DNA from: an uncultured Pseudomonadota bacterium
GTDB taxonomy: Bacteria > Pseudomonadota > Alphaproteobacteria > RF32 > CAG-239
Length of the DNA stretch: 55,650 nt
NCBI GenBank assembly: GCA_949295005.1
Contig: CASFJL010000006.1
Coordinates: forward strand, 1 to 55,650
Reading direction: 5' to 3'
Shown here: piece after piece, positions 27,555 to 35,007 of the stretch
Numbering within the stretch: the first letter of the stretch is position 1
Layout of the letters: every line of letters starts with the position of its first letter
Notes under the pieces: model-generated
Told to the model about the DNA's origin: nothing
Database searches by the model: none
What the model saw: only the letters and a program-made list of their open reading frames with translations
Position numbers and translations under genes: made by a program

Positions 27555-28556
27555 ATGTTAAAAGTTTCAACCGCACCGCATATGTTTGCCAAACAAGATA
27601 CAAACGCAATTATGAAAGATGTAGTCATAGCATTACTTCCGGCTGCATGTGTTGGAATATTTAATTTTGGATTAACAGCTTTAATAACAATTATCACATC
27701 AATAGCATCTTGTGTTATGTGGGAATATTTAACCGTCAGATATTTATTAAAAAAGCCCTCTACCATAAATGACTATTCTGCCATAATCACCGGTTTGTTA
27801 TTAGCATTTAATTTACCGGCAACAATTCCGGTTTGGATGATTTTAATTGGTTCATTTATGGCAATTGTTGTTGGGAAAATGGCATTTGGCGGTTTGGGTA
27901 AAAATGTTTTCAATCCGGCTTTGGTGGGAAGGGTCTTTTTGTTTATTTCATTTCCGGTACAAATGACAATGTGGATGAAACCCAATTGGCATGATTTTTT
28001 CAACAGAGATATTCAAACCGGAGCCACAACTCTAGGTATATTAAAGCATATAGACGCCTCATCATCTGCAACATCTTTAACACACGGAAATCCGGATATA
28101 AGCCAAATTCCAGATTATTGGCATATGTTTATTGGATACACCGGAGGTTGCATTGGAGAAGTTTCCGCATTAGCATTAATATTAGGGGGAATATACCTTT
28201 TAATAAAAAAAGTAATCACATGGCATATTCCGTTTTATTACTTAGGCAGCGTATTTTTATTTTCATCTCTGATGTGGCTTGCAACACAAGATATTAAATT
28301 TGATCCGATAACACATTTATTATCCGGTGGCTTGATTTTAGGAGCTATATTTATGGCAACGGATTATACCACCACACCCATGACCACAAAAGGCAAGATT
28401 ATATTTGCATTAGGTTGCGGTATATTAACTGTAATTATCAGATTTTATGGAGCGTATCCGGAAGGGGTGTCATTTGCCATTTTAATTATGAATGCTTTTT
28501 CTCCGCTGATAGATAAATTTTATTACACCAGAGTTTATGGAACAAGGAAGAAGTAA
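27555..28556 (+). CDS. rnfD: Rnf electron transport complex subunit D
   Basis: 333-aa polytopic membrane subunit (about nine or ten helices). The flavinylation site is DIQTGATTLG, whose Thr should carry covalent FMN added by ApbE. KNVFNPALVGRVFL and TDYTTTPMTTKGK are family motifs. It is adjacent to rnfG, whose ATG directly follows the rnfD stop. Confidence 0.93.
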   Translation: MLKVSTAPHMFAKQDTNAIMKDVVIALLPAACVGIFNFGLTALITIITSIASCVMWEYLTVRYLLKKPSTINDYSAIITGLLLAFNLPATIPVWMILIGSFMAIVVGKMAFGGLGKNVFNPALVGRVFLFISFPVQMTMWMKPNWHDFFNRDIQTGATTLGILKHIDASSSATSLTHGNPDISQIPDYWHMFIGYTGGCIGEVSALALILGGIYLLIKKVITWHIPFYYLGSVFLFSSLMWLATQDIKFDPITHLLSGGLILGAIFMATDYTTTPMTTKGKIIFALGCGILTVIIRFYGAYPEGVSFAILIMNAFSPLIDKFYYTRVYGTRKK

Positions 28557-29150
28557 ATGAAAAAAACAACATCTTTGTCAAAAATGGTTATTGTTTTATG
28601 CGGATTAAGCATTTGTTCTGCTTTATTGTTAGGCATGGTTTATGAATTGACCAAAGAACCTATAAAAAAAGCAAAAGAAAATAAAGAATTGGAAGCAATC
28701 AAAGAGGTTGTTTACCAAGAGTTTTATAACAACCCATATGCTGAAAAGCACAAAATTTTTCTCGGCCGTAAAAAAGGTTATGTAGACTTATTTCCGGCCA
28801 GAGACAAAAACGGAAAAATCACTTCTGTTGCAATTAAAACATATAGCAACAATGGCTTTGGCGGCAGAATAGAGCTGATGGTTGGTTTTTTGGTTGATGG
28901 AACAATAAATAAATATAAGGTCATAGAACAAAAAGAAACACCTGGATTAGGCACAAAAATAACAGAAAAAAAATTCAGCCATCAATTTCAAGGAATGCAT
29001 CCGGAAAGACAAATATTCAAAGTAAAACAAGACGGTGGAGATGTTGATGCAATTACGGCAGCAACTATAAGTTCAAGAGCAGTAATAGACGCCATTGAAA
29101 GAGGATACAAAGCCTATAAAAAATTAAGCACGGGAAAATCAGATGAATAA
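28557..29150 (+). CDS. rnfG: Rnf electron transport complex subunit G
   Basis: 197 aa. One N-terminal membrane helix (about 9-28) is followed by an FMN-binding periplasmic domain. The flavinylation motif near the C-terminus reads DAITAATISSRAV, where the Thr of TAAT is the predicted FMN site; TAAT is a mild variant of the usual S/TGAT. QKETPGLGTKI is also a family motif. It overlaps rnfE by 8 nt. Confidence 0.93.
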   Translation: MKKTTSLSKMVIVLCGLSICSALLLGMVYELTKEPIKKAKENKELEAIKEVVYQEFYNNPYAEKHKIFLGRKKGYVDLFPARDKNGKITSVAIKTYSNNGFGGRIELMVGFLVDGTINKYKVIEQKETPGLGTKITEKKFSHQFQGMHPERQIFKVKQDGGDVDAITAATISSRAVIDAIERGYKAYKKLSTGKSDE

Positions 29151-29742
29151 AACCAGTTATGAAAATTTAACCAGAGGAATATTTAAAGAAAACCCAATTT
29201 TTGTAATGTTATTGGGAATGTGCCCCACCTTAGGTGTAACCACCACAGCATTAAACGGAATGGGAATGGGATTAGCCACGCTTTTTGTTTTGCTAATGTC
29301 AAATTGCGCCATATCTGCAGTAAAACACATTATTCCGGAAAAAATCAGGATTCCGTGTTTTATCTTAATTGCTGCAACTTTTGTAACCGTTGCAGATTTA
29401 TTAATATCGGCATATTTTTCAACCTTGCACGCCACATTAGGAATTTTTATCCCCTTAATTGTTGTCAATTGCTTAATACTTGGCAGAGCAGAAGCTTTTG
29501 CTTCTAAAAACACGGTATTTCAATCGGCGTTAGATGCTATTGGAATGGGGATTGGCTTCACACTTGCTTTGACATTGCTTGGATTGATTAGAGAAACATT
29601 AGGCAATGGCTCAGCCTTTGGTTGGAAATTTGTCTCTGAAGATGCCGAGACAATGATGATGTTTATTATGCCGCCCGGAGCTTTTTTAGCATTAGCCGGA
29701 CTTATTATTATCATCAACCAAATAAGAAAGGATAAAAAATGA
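29143..29742 (+). CDS. rnfE: Rnf electron transport complex subunit E
   Basis: 199-aa polytopic membrane protein (six helices). LGMCPTLGVTTTALNGMGMG is the family start motif, cited here in two halves (LGMCPTLGVTT, NGMGMG), and LIVVNCLILGRAEAFA holds a conserved cysteine that contributes to a buried Fe-S site with RnfA. It overlaps rnfA by 4 nt (ATGA). Confidence 0.92.
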   Translation: MNKTSYENLTRGIFKENPIFVMLLGMCPTLGVTTTALNGMGMGLATLFVLLMSNCAISAVKHIIPEKIRIPCFILIAATFVTVADLLISAYFSTLHATLGIFIPLIVVNCLILGRAEAFASKNTVFQSALDAIGMGIGFTLALTLLGLIRETLGNGSAFGWKFVSEDAETMMMFIMPPGAFLALAGLIIIINQIRKDKK

Positions 29743-30314
29743 GTTATTTTATGATTTTCATTAGTGCAATATTTGTTAACAATATTGTTTTAGCACAATT
29801 TCTAGGTATTTGTCCTTTCTTAGGTGTATCAAAAAAAATTTCTACCGCAGTAGGAATGGGTAGTGCCGTATGCTTTGTTATGGTTTTGTCAACAATTGTT
29901 ACTTATTTGATTTATCACAATTTATTGCTACCATATAATTTGACTTTTATGAATACGGTAGTTTTTATTTTGGTCATAGCATCATTAGTTCAAATGGTGG
30001 AAATTATTTTGAAAAAAACATCGCCCAACTTATATCAAGCATTGGGCATCTTTTTACCTTTAATTACCACCAATTGCACGGTTTTGGGTGTGGCTTTATT
30101 GGTTATTCAAAAAGATTATAATTTACTCAATTCCGTATTTTATGCCTTGGCCAACTCATTAGGCTTTAGCTTGGCAATTATATTATTTGCCGGCTTAAGA
30201 GAAAGATTATCATTTGTCAATTTGCCAAAAGCAGTGCAGGGAGCTCCAATTGCTTTAATCACCGCTGGGTTGTTATCAATGGCATTTATGGGATTTTCCG
30301 GAATTGGCAATTAA
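29739..30314 (+). CDS. rnfA: Rnf electron transport complex subunit A
   Basis: 191-aa polytopic membrane protein paralogous to RnfE. Motifs are VLAQFLGICPFLGVSK and LITTNCTVLGVALL with conserved cysteines. It ends the operon. Gene order apbE-rseC-B-C-D-G-E-A puts rnfA last, unlike the A-B-C-D-G-E order of many gammaproteobacteria. It converges with the glycosylase gene across a 7-nt gap. Confidence 0.93.
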   Translation: MSYFMIFISAIFVNNIVLAQFLGICPFLGVSKKISTAVGMGSAVCFVMVLSTIVTYLIYHNLLLPYNLTFMNTVVFILVIASLVQMVEIILKKTSPNLYQALGIFLPLITTNCTVLGVALLVIQKDYNLLNSVFYALANSLGFSLAIILFAGLRERLSFVNLPKAVQGAPIALITAGLLSMAFMGFSGIGN

Positions 30315-30321
30315 ATCAGCT

Positions 30322-30966
30322 TTAGTTTCTATGTAAGATTTTTTGCAAATTTTTAATCACATCACGGAACATATCTTCTGTCAAAACACCGGTATTAATA
30401 TTGTATCTTGAGGTATGATAAGAATTCACCATATATAAATTGTGTTTATCCAAAAAATGAACGGCATTATGAGCAAACTTAAAAGCGGCTTTTTTATACC
30501 CCAAAACACCCAACACGGCATTATGGGCCACACCGCCCAAGGTTAATATCACTTTAAGGTTAGGCATATTTTCAATTTCACTGATTAAAAATTGTCCGCA
30601 AGTTTTAACTTCATCTCCGGTCACAACATTTTTAGGCGGCGCACATTTAACAGAATTGGTAATGCGAACATTAATCAGCTCAAAGCCGTCATCTTTTCTT
30701 TTTTGATAATTACCTTGCGCCAAGCCAAATTCTTTTAAGATAGGATAGAGGACATCGCCGGCATAATCATTGGTAAAAGGGCGCCCGGTTTGGTTTGCTC
30801 CATTAAGCCCGGGAGCCAAACCCACAATCAAAATTTCAGCCTCAAGATTGCCAAAAGGCGGGACGGGCGCATTTTGATAAGTTGGAAATTTCAATTTATT
30901 TCCTTCTCGATATTCAACAAGGCGAGGGCACAACTTACAATCTTTTTTTGGGCATAAAACAGACAT
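30322..30966 (-). CDS. uracil-DNA glycosylase, family 5 (UDGb-like)
   Basis: 214 aa. It removes uracil and related lesions from DNA. Motif 1 is GLAPGLNGANQTGRPF and motif 3 is YHTSRYNINTGVLT; the first lacks the Asn/Asp usual in family 1, as in UDGb. Cysteines in DCKLCPRLVEYRE, SVKCAPP and KTCGQF are placed for the 4Fe-4S cluster. In motif 3 the residue after the His is Thr where Pro is common. The ATG at 30966 has GGAG 8 nt upstream; the frame runs on to 31014 through non-family residues. Confidence 0.87.
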   Translation of the reverse strand: MSVLCPKKDCKLCPRLVEYREGNKLKFPTYQNAPVPPFGNLEAEILIVGLAPGLNGANQTGRPFTNDYAGDVLYPILKEFGLAQGNYQKRKDDGFELINVRITNSVKCAPPKNVVTGDEVKTCGQFLISEIENMPNLKVILTLGGVAHNAVLGVLGYKKAAFKFAHNAVHFLDKHNLYMVNSYHTSRYNINTGVLTEDMFRDVIKNLQKILHRN

Positions 30967-31107
30967 TAAAAAAACTCCATATATTATTTTATGAAAGAAA
31001 AATAACATAATCAAAAAAAAATAATATGTTTATATATATTTTATTCAATATAAAAATTTTTTTTCTTTGTTATAATAAAACAAAAACTTAACATAAAAGA
31101 GGGAAAA

Positions 31108-31452
31108 ATGAGAAAAAAATCAACATATTTAATTGTTTTGGCAATCATCGCTATTGCTGTAGCTTTAGGATATATTTTGAATATTGCAATCATAAAAAAT
31201 ATTATATCAGGAATAATCGGTAATATCTCAAGCCCATGGATCTTAGGATTATCTGCCGCTTGCGCCTTTATTTTAACAGATAACAAATATTATTGGATTA
31301 TGAATATTGTTTGTGCAATTATGGCTGCCGTAATTTTACAAATTTTCATTTATGGCGGAGTTGTTACATTCTGGCCTATTTTATATAAAACTTTGGCCTT
31401 TTTGAGTGTTGTATATATATTAAACTTAGCAAAAATTGTCATAACCAGATAA
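31108..31452 (+). CDS. small hypothetical membrane protein
   Basis: 114 aa, three or four hydrophobic helices (about 7-28, 33-55, 62-85, 88-108) with few charged residues. GAGGG lies upstream of the ATG. No family recognised. The gene is isolated between the glycosylase (divergent) and the lipoprotein island and has its own terminator, so it is probably expressed alone. Confidence 0.6.
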   Translation: MRKKSTYLIVLAIIAIAVALGYILNIAIIKNIISGIIGNISSPWILGLSAACAFILTDNKYYWIMNIVCAIMAAVILQIFIYGGVVTFWPILYKTLAFLSVVYILNLAKIVITR

Positions 31453-31463
31453 AACATATATAT

Positions 31464-31498
31464 AAAAGAGGGGCGCAAAAAAAGCGCCTCTTTTTTAT
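31464..31498 (+). terminator. Rho-independent terminator
   Basis: AAAAGAGGGGCGC / GCGCCTCTTTT inverted repeat with an A-rich loop and a run of T. It closes the 114-aa membrane protein gene. Confidence 0.85.
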
Positions 31499-31577
31499 TA
31501 TTTTAAGAAAAGACTTGACTTTAAAATAAAAAAAGATTAGAAAATACGGAAATTTAAATTATTAATAAATTAGACAT

Positions 31578-31868
31578 ATGAAAAAATTATTTTTGTATGC
31601 CATCGGAGCGATAGTTCTTATGGCAATGGCTTCGTGCCAAAATTCTGAAAAAAATGTGATAATCAATGAAGATGTGTTACAAGCAAGAGATGTTTTAGAC
31701 ATCAAAATTGATTCTGTAATTACAGCGAGTAGCTTCGATACCTTTGACAAAGGTAATGAAAAAATCACGGTAAAAGAAAACGGCGAAACGTATGAACGCC
31801 AATGTCCCGTGAGCTTTTATTCTCCTGAAGGAGAAGTCTTAGATACTGTGTTTATTTTGCAAGAATAA
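31578..31868 (+). CDS. small lipoprotein (96 aa)
   Basis: A lipoprotein signal (about 1-20) with lipobox MASC predicts lipidation at Cys20. The rest is short and polar, with a Val/Thr-rich second half and one further cysteine (RQCPVSFY). No family recognised. Unlike most genes in this window there is no recognisable Shine-Dalgarno sequence in the 20 nt before the ATG. A strong terminator follows. The style of the signal and the leader recalls Bacteroidota small lipoproteins; see findings. Confidence 0.65.
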   Translation: MKKLFLYAIGAIVLMAMASCQNSEKNVIINEDVLQARDVLDIKIDSVITASSFDTFDKGNEKITVKENGETYERQCPVSFYSPEGEVLDTVFILQE

Positions 31869-31879
31869 GCACAATATCT

Positions 31880-31919
31880 ACAAAACAGCGCAATTTTATT
31901 TTTTTGCGCTGTTTTTTTT
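31880..31919 (+). terminator. Rho-independent terminator
   Basis: AAACAGCGCAA / TTGCGCTGTTT stem with a T-rich loop of about 9 nt, then a run of T. It ends the 96-aa lipoprotein gene. Confidence 0.85.
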
Positions 31920-31970
31920 ATAGATATAAAATCTCTTTTTTTTGCGTATTTTAACAAAAAACAACCACTT

Positions 31971-32196
31971 ATGAAAAAAATATTTTTATTTAGCCATGTG
32001 CTAGCTACAGCTTGCGTACCTCAAAAAAAATGACGGAAAAACGAAACCCGTTCAAAAAGAGAAGGTAGAAGAAGATGAGCATGACCTTACAGATTATCAA
32101 ATGGTAAGGCAAAAAACAAAATCAGGAAAAAATATTCTCATTCTTAATTATGACAAACCAAACGCTTTCAGTTTTGTCTTTGCTTGTTCAATTTGA
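31971..32196 (+). pseudogene. frameshifted small lipoprotein gene
   Basis: An ATG at 31971 opens MKKIFLFSHVLATACVPQKK and stops at TGA 32031, right after a run of eight A (32023-32030). If one A were removed, the frame would continue for about 55 codons (NDGKTKPVQKEKVEEDEH..., then LTDYQMVRQKTK) to TGA at 32194. The intact protein would be about 74 aa with a lipoprotein signal (lipobox-like ATAC). Because the break is exactly at a homopolymer, it could be a pseudogene, phase variation, ribosomal slippage or a sequencing error. No Shine-Dalgarno site is seen before the ATG. Confidence 0.6.
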
Positions 32197-32348
32197 AAAC
32201 AAGGCTGATTGACACTAGGCTAAAAAAATAGAGGGAGAGGAACAGAGGGCGCCATAAAGACCAGAACACATTATTAGATTACAAAGACCTTAATATATTT
32301 TGTCGCATAATATATATTATGATAAATAAATATTATATTCAAAGAAAA

Positions 32349-32413
32349 GGGCTCTCAGAACGAGCAAAATTAAAATCAATGCATAATTATCCACGAGCTC
32401 GTTCTAAAAGCCC
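32349..32413 (-). repeat. long imperfect inverted repeat, possible terminator
   Basis: GGGCT...AGAACGAGC (32349-32365) mirrors GCTCGTTCT...AGCCC (32397-32413) around a spacer of about 31 nt. Read on the minus strand it lies just past the yejF-like stop and is followed by TTTTCTTTG, so it may terminate that operon, although the loop is unusually long. The surrounding 31869-32415 gap (about 550 bases) otherwise holds only the terminator and the frameshifted lipoprotein. Confidence 0.45.
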
Positions 32414-32415
32414 AT

Positions 32416-33996
32416 TTAAAAACTAGCCGCAATTAAATTTTTTGTGTAATCATTTTGCGGATGATTAAAGACATCTTCAGTTTTTCCCATCTCAACAATT
32501 TGACCATCTTTTAAGACCAGAATTTCATCAGACAAATTTTTGACCACATTCATATCATGAGATATAAATATATAAGTCAAATTTCTTTCAGCCTGAATTT
32601 TTAATAACAGCTCCAGAATGTGTTTTTGAATTTCTACATCCAATGCAGATGTCGGCTCATCTAAAATTAATATACTTGGTTTTAAGATTAACGCTCTAGC
32701 CAAAGCAACGCGCTGACGTTGTCCTCCTGAAAACTCGTGCGGATATTTTGCCAAGTCTTCTTCTTTCAAACCCACCTCAAACACCACCTGTTTTACTTGC
32801 TCATATTTTTGTTTTTCCGGCATTTTGGGAAAATGAATATCCAATCCCTCTTGAATAATCTCTTTAATTGTCATTTTTGGGTCTAAGGAATTATACGGGT
32901 CTTGAAACACAATTTGTAACCTTGCTTTATCATGCTTAGAAAATGCCTTAATATCTTGATTATCAATATAAATATTGCCTAAATATTTATTCAGCCCCAC
33001 TAAAGACAGCGCAAAAGTAGATTTTCCGGAACCAGATTCCCCAACTATTCCCAATATTTTGCCCTTTTGCAAGGTCAAATTAAAATCTTTCAGCGCTTGT
33101 AGTGAAAATACCGTCCTGCCCCAAAAGTTCTTTTTTAATGGGAAAACAACATTCAAATTTTCCACTCTTAATATATTTTCTTTGTGGAAAATATTATTTT
33201 TATTCAATATATTGTTTGAGTATATTAAAGCTTTGGTATAACTATGTTTAGGATTTTGAAAAATATCTTCAACAGTTCCCTGCTCCACAATTTTGCCGCT
33301 TTTCATTACACAAACTCTGTCGGCAAAGTTTCTTACCACATTCAAATTATGGCTGATAAACAAAACAGACATATTCATTTTTTTCTTCAATTCTAACAAT
33401 AAATCCAATATTTGTTTCTGAATTGTCACATCCAATGCCGTTGTCGGTTCATCGGCAATCAATATATCTGGCTTATTAGCGATTGCCATTGCAATCATCA
33501 CACGCTGCCTCTGTCCGCCGGAAAGTTCATACGGAAAAGCCTCCATTCTTGTTCTGGCATTTTTTATACCCACCATTTTGAGCAATTTAAGAGTTTTTTG
33601 ACGAGCTTTCTTTATATCTACATTCTGATGTAATAGAATTGTCTCGGCAATTTGCTTGCCGATTTTGTGTAATGGATTAAGAGAAGACATAGGTTCTTGA
33701 AAAACAAAACCAATTTTTCCGCCCCTGATTTTTTGCAACTCAGTTTCGGACAACCCGTTCAATTGAGTATTTTTATAATAGATTTTGCTTTTTTCTCCAA
33801 GCCTTGCTTTAGGAAATGGCAACAACCCCAAAATAGATAAAGCCGTAACAGATTTTCCGGAACCAGATTCCCCAACTATTCCCAAAACTTCACCTTGCTT
33901 CAAACTAAATGAAACATCAGAAACAACCTCTTTTTCCTGAGCAAAGCGGTTAACAAAAGAAATCGAAAGATTTTTTACTTCCAATATATCATTCAT
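32416..33996 (-). CDS. yejF: peptide ABC transporter, tandem ATP-binding domains (YejF-like)
   Basis: 526 aa with two complete nucleotide-binding domains. Each has Walker A GESGSGKS, a signature (LSGGQRQRV and FSGGQRQRV) and Walker B (LIADEPTTALD and LILDEPTSALD). This tandem form is typical of YejF, which powers import of peptides such as microcin C through YejAB. It begins directly at the yejE-like stop. The YejA binding protein and YejB permease are not adjacent. Length is normal for YejF. Confidence 0.87.
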   Translation of the reverse strand: MNDILEVKNLSISFVNRFAQEKEVVSDVSFSLKQGEVLGIVGESGSGKSVTALSILGLLPFPKARLGEKSKIYYKNTQLNGLSETELQKIRGGKIGFVFQEPMSSLNPLHKIGKQIAETILLHQNVDIKKARQKTLKLLKMVGIKNARTRMEAFPYELSGGQRQRVMIAMAIANKPDILIADEPTTALDVTIQKQILDLLLELKKKMNMSVLFISHNLNVVRNFADRVCVMKSGKIVEQGTVEDIFQNPKHSYTKALIYSNNILNKNNIFHKENILRVENLNVVFPLKKNFWGRTVFSLQALKDFNLTLQKGKILGIVGESGSGKSTFALSLVGLNKYLGNIYIDNQDIKAFSKHDKARLQIVFQDPYNSLDPKMTIKEIIQEGLDIHFPKMPEKQKYEQVKQVVFEVGLKEEDLAKYPHEFSGGQRQRVALARALILKPSILILDEPTSALDVEIQKHILELLLKIQAERNLTYIFISHDMNVVKNLSDEILVLKDGQIVEMGKTEDVFNHPQNDYTKNLIAASF

Positions 33997-35007
33997 TTAG
34001 TTATTCTTCCTTGTATCAAAAGCGTCTCTTACCCCCTCTCCGATGAATATTAACAAACTCAACAAGACCGACAAAACGCAAAAGATTGTAATCCCAATCC
34101 AAGGGGCTTGCAGATTATCTTTACCTTGTCTGACTAAATCACCTAATGAAGGATATTCCGGAGGTAATCCTAAACCTAAAAAATCCAAAGATGTCAGAGC
34201 CACAATTCCGTCTGCAAGCAAAAACGGAACAAAAGTTATGGTTGCCACAATGGCATTGGGTAAAATATGCTTAAAAATAATGCGAGCATGGCTGGCGCCC
34301 ATAACTTTAGCAGCCTTCACATATTCCATATTTCTTGAGCGCAAAAACTCTGCCCTCACCATTCCGGTTAAGCTTACCCAAGAAAATAAAATCAATATAA
34401 TCAACAAATTAAAAAAACTTGGCGTAAATATGCTGGCAATAATAATGATAATAAAGAGTTGAGGCAAAGTTTCCCAAATTTCCATAAATCTCTGAAAGAA
34501 AAGATCAATTTTACCACCAAAGTATCCCTGAAGAGCGCCGGCAATAATTCCGATAACAGAAGAAAAGAAAGTCAGCAAAACTGCAAATACCAAAGATAGT
34601 CTGAATCCATACAAACATCTGACTAAAATATCTCTACCTTCTTCATCTGTACCCAACCAATGAGAAGCTGATGGCTTAGATGGTGTTGAGCCTTCAATAT
34701 CATAATCTACCGTATTATAAGAAAACGGAATTAAAGGCATAATCATCCAACCTTTTTCCTGAATATTTTTAACAATAATCGGATCTTTATAATCAGCCGG
34801 CGTTGGAAAATCTCCGCCAAATCTGTCATCTGTATATTCTTTAAATATTGGAAAATAAAAATCTCCCTCATATTTAAGGATTAACGGTTTATCATTAGCC
34901 AAAAATTCTGCAAATAAAGAGAGTAAAAACAAAGACAACAAGCAAATGCCGGATATATATGCCCGTTTATTTTCTCGAAAGAGCATTAATTTTTGATATT
35001 TACTCAC
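33997..35007 (-). CDS. yejE: peptide ABC transporter permease (YejE-like)
   Basis: 336 aa. A long N-terminal periplasmic part with GDFPTPADYKDP and WMIMPLIPFSYNT is a YejE hallmark. WLGTDEEGRDILVRCLYG starts the DppC-type permease domain, and the EAA-like motif is EFLRSRNMEYVKAAKVMGAS (quoted as EYVKAAKVMGAS). Six membrane helices. The start codon is GTG at 35007, overlapping the upstream gene by 8 nt, with AGGAG about 12 nt ahead. A partner permease (YejB) would be expected to complete the pore. Confidence 0.86.
   Translation of the reverse strand: MSKYQKLMLFRENKRAYISGICLLSLFLLSLFAEFLANDKPLILKYEGDFYFPIFKEYTDDRFGGDFPTPADYKDPIIVKNIQEKGWMIMPLIPFSYNTVDYDIEGSTPSKPSASHWLGTDEEGRDILVRCLYGFRLSLVFAVLLTFFSSVIGIIAGALQGYFGGKIDLFFQRFMEIWETLPQLFIIIIIASIFTPSFFNLLIILILFSWVSLTGMVRAEFLRSRNMEYVKAAKVMGASHARIIFKHILPNAIVATITFVPFLLADGIVALTSLDFLGLGLPPEYPSLGDLVRQGKDNLQAPWIGITIFCVLSVLLSLLIFIGEGVRDAFDTRKNN

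Noticed and set aside
32349..32413. Integron attC site
   Set aside because: The inverted repeat lacks the GTTRRRY core and no integrase or cassette series is seen.
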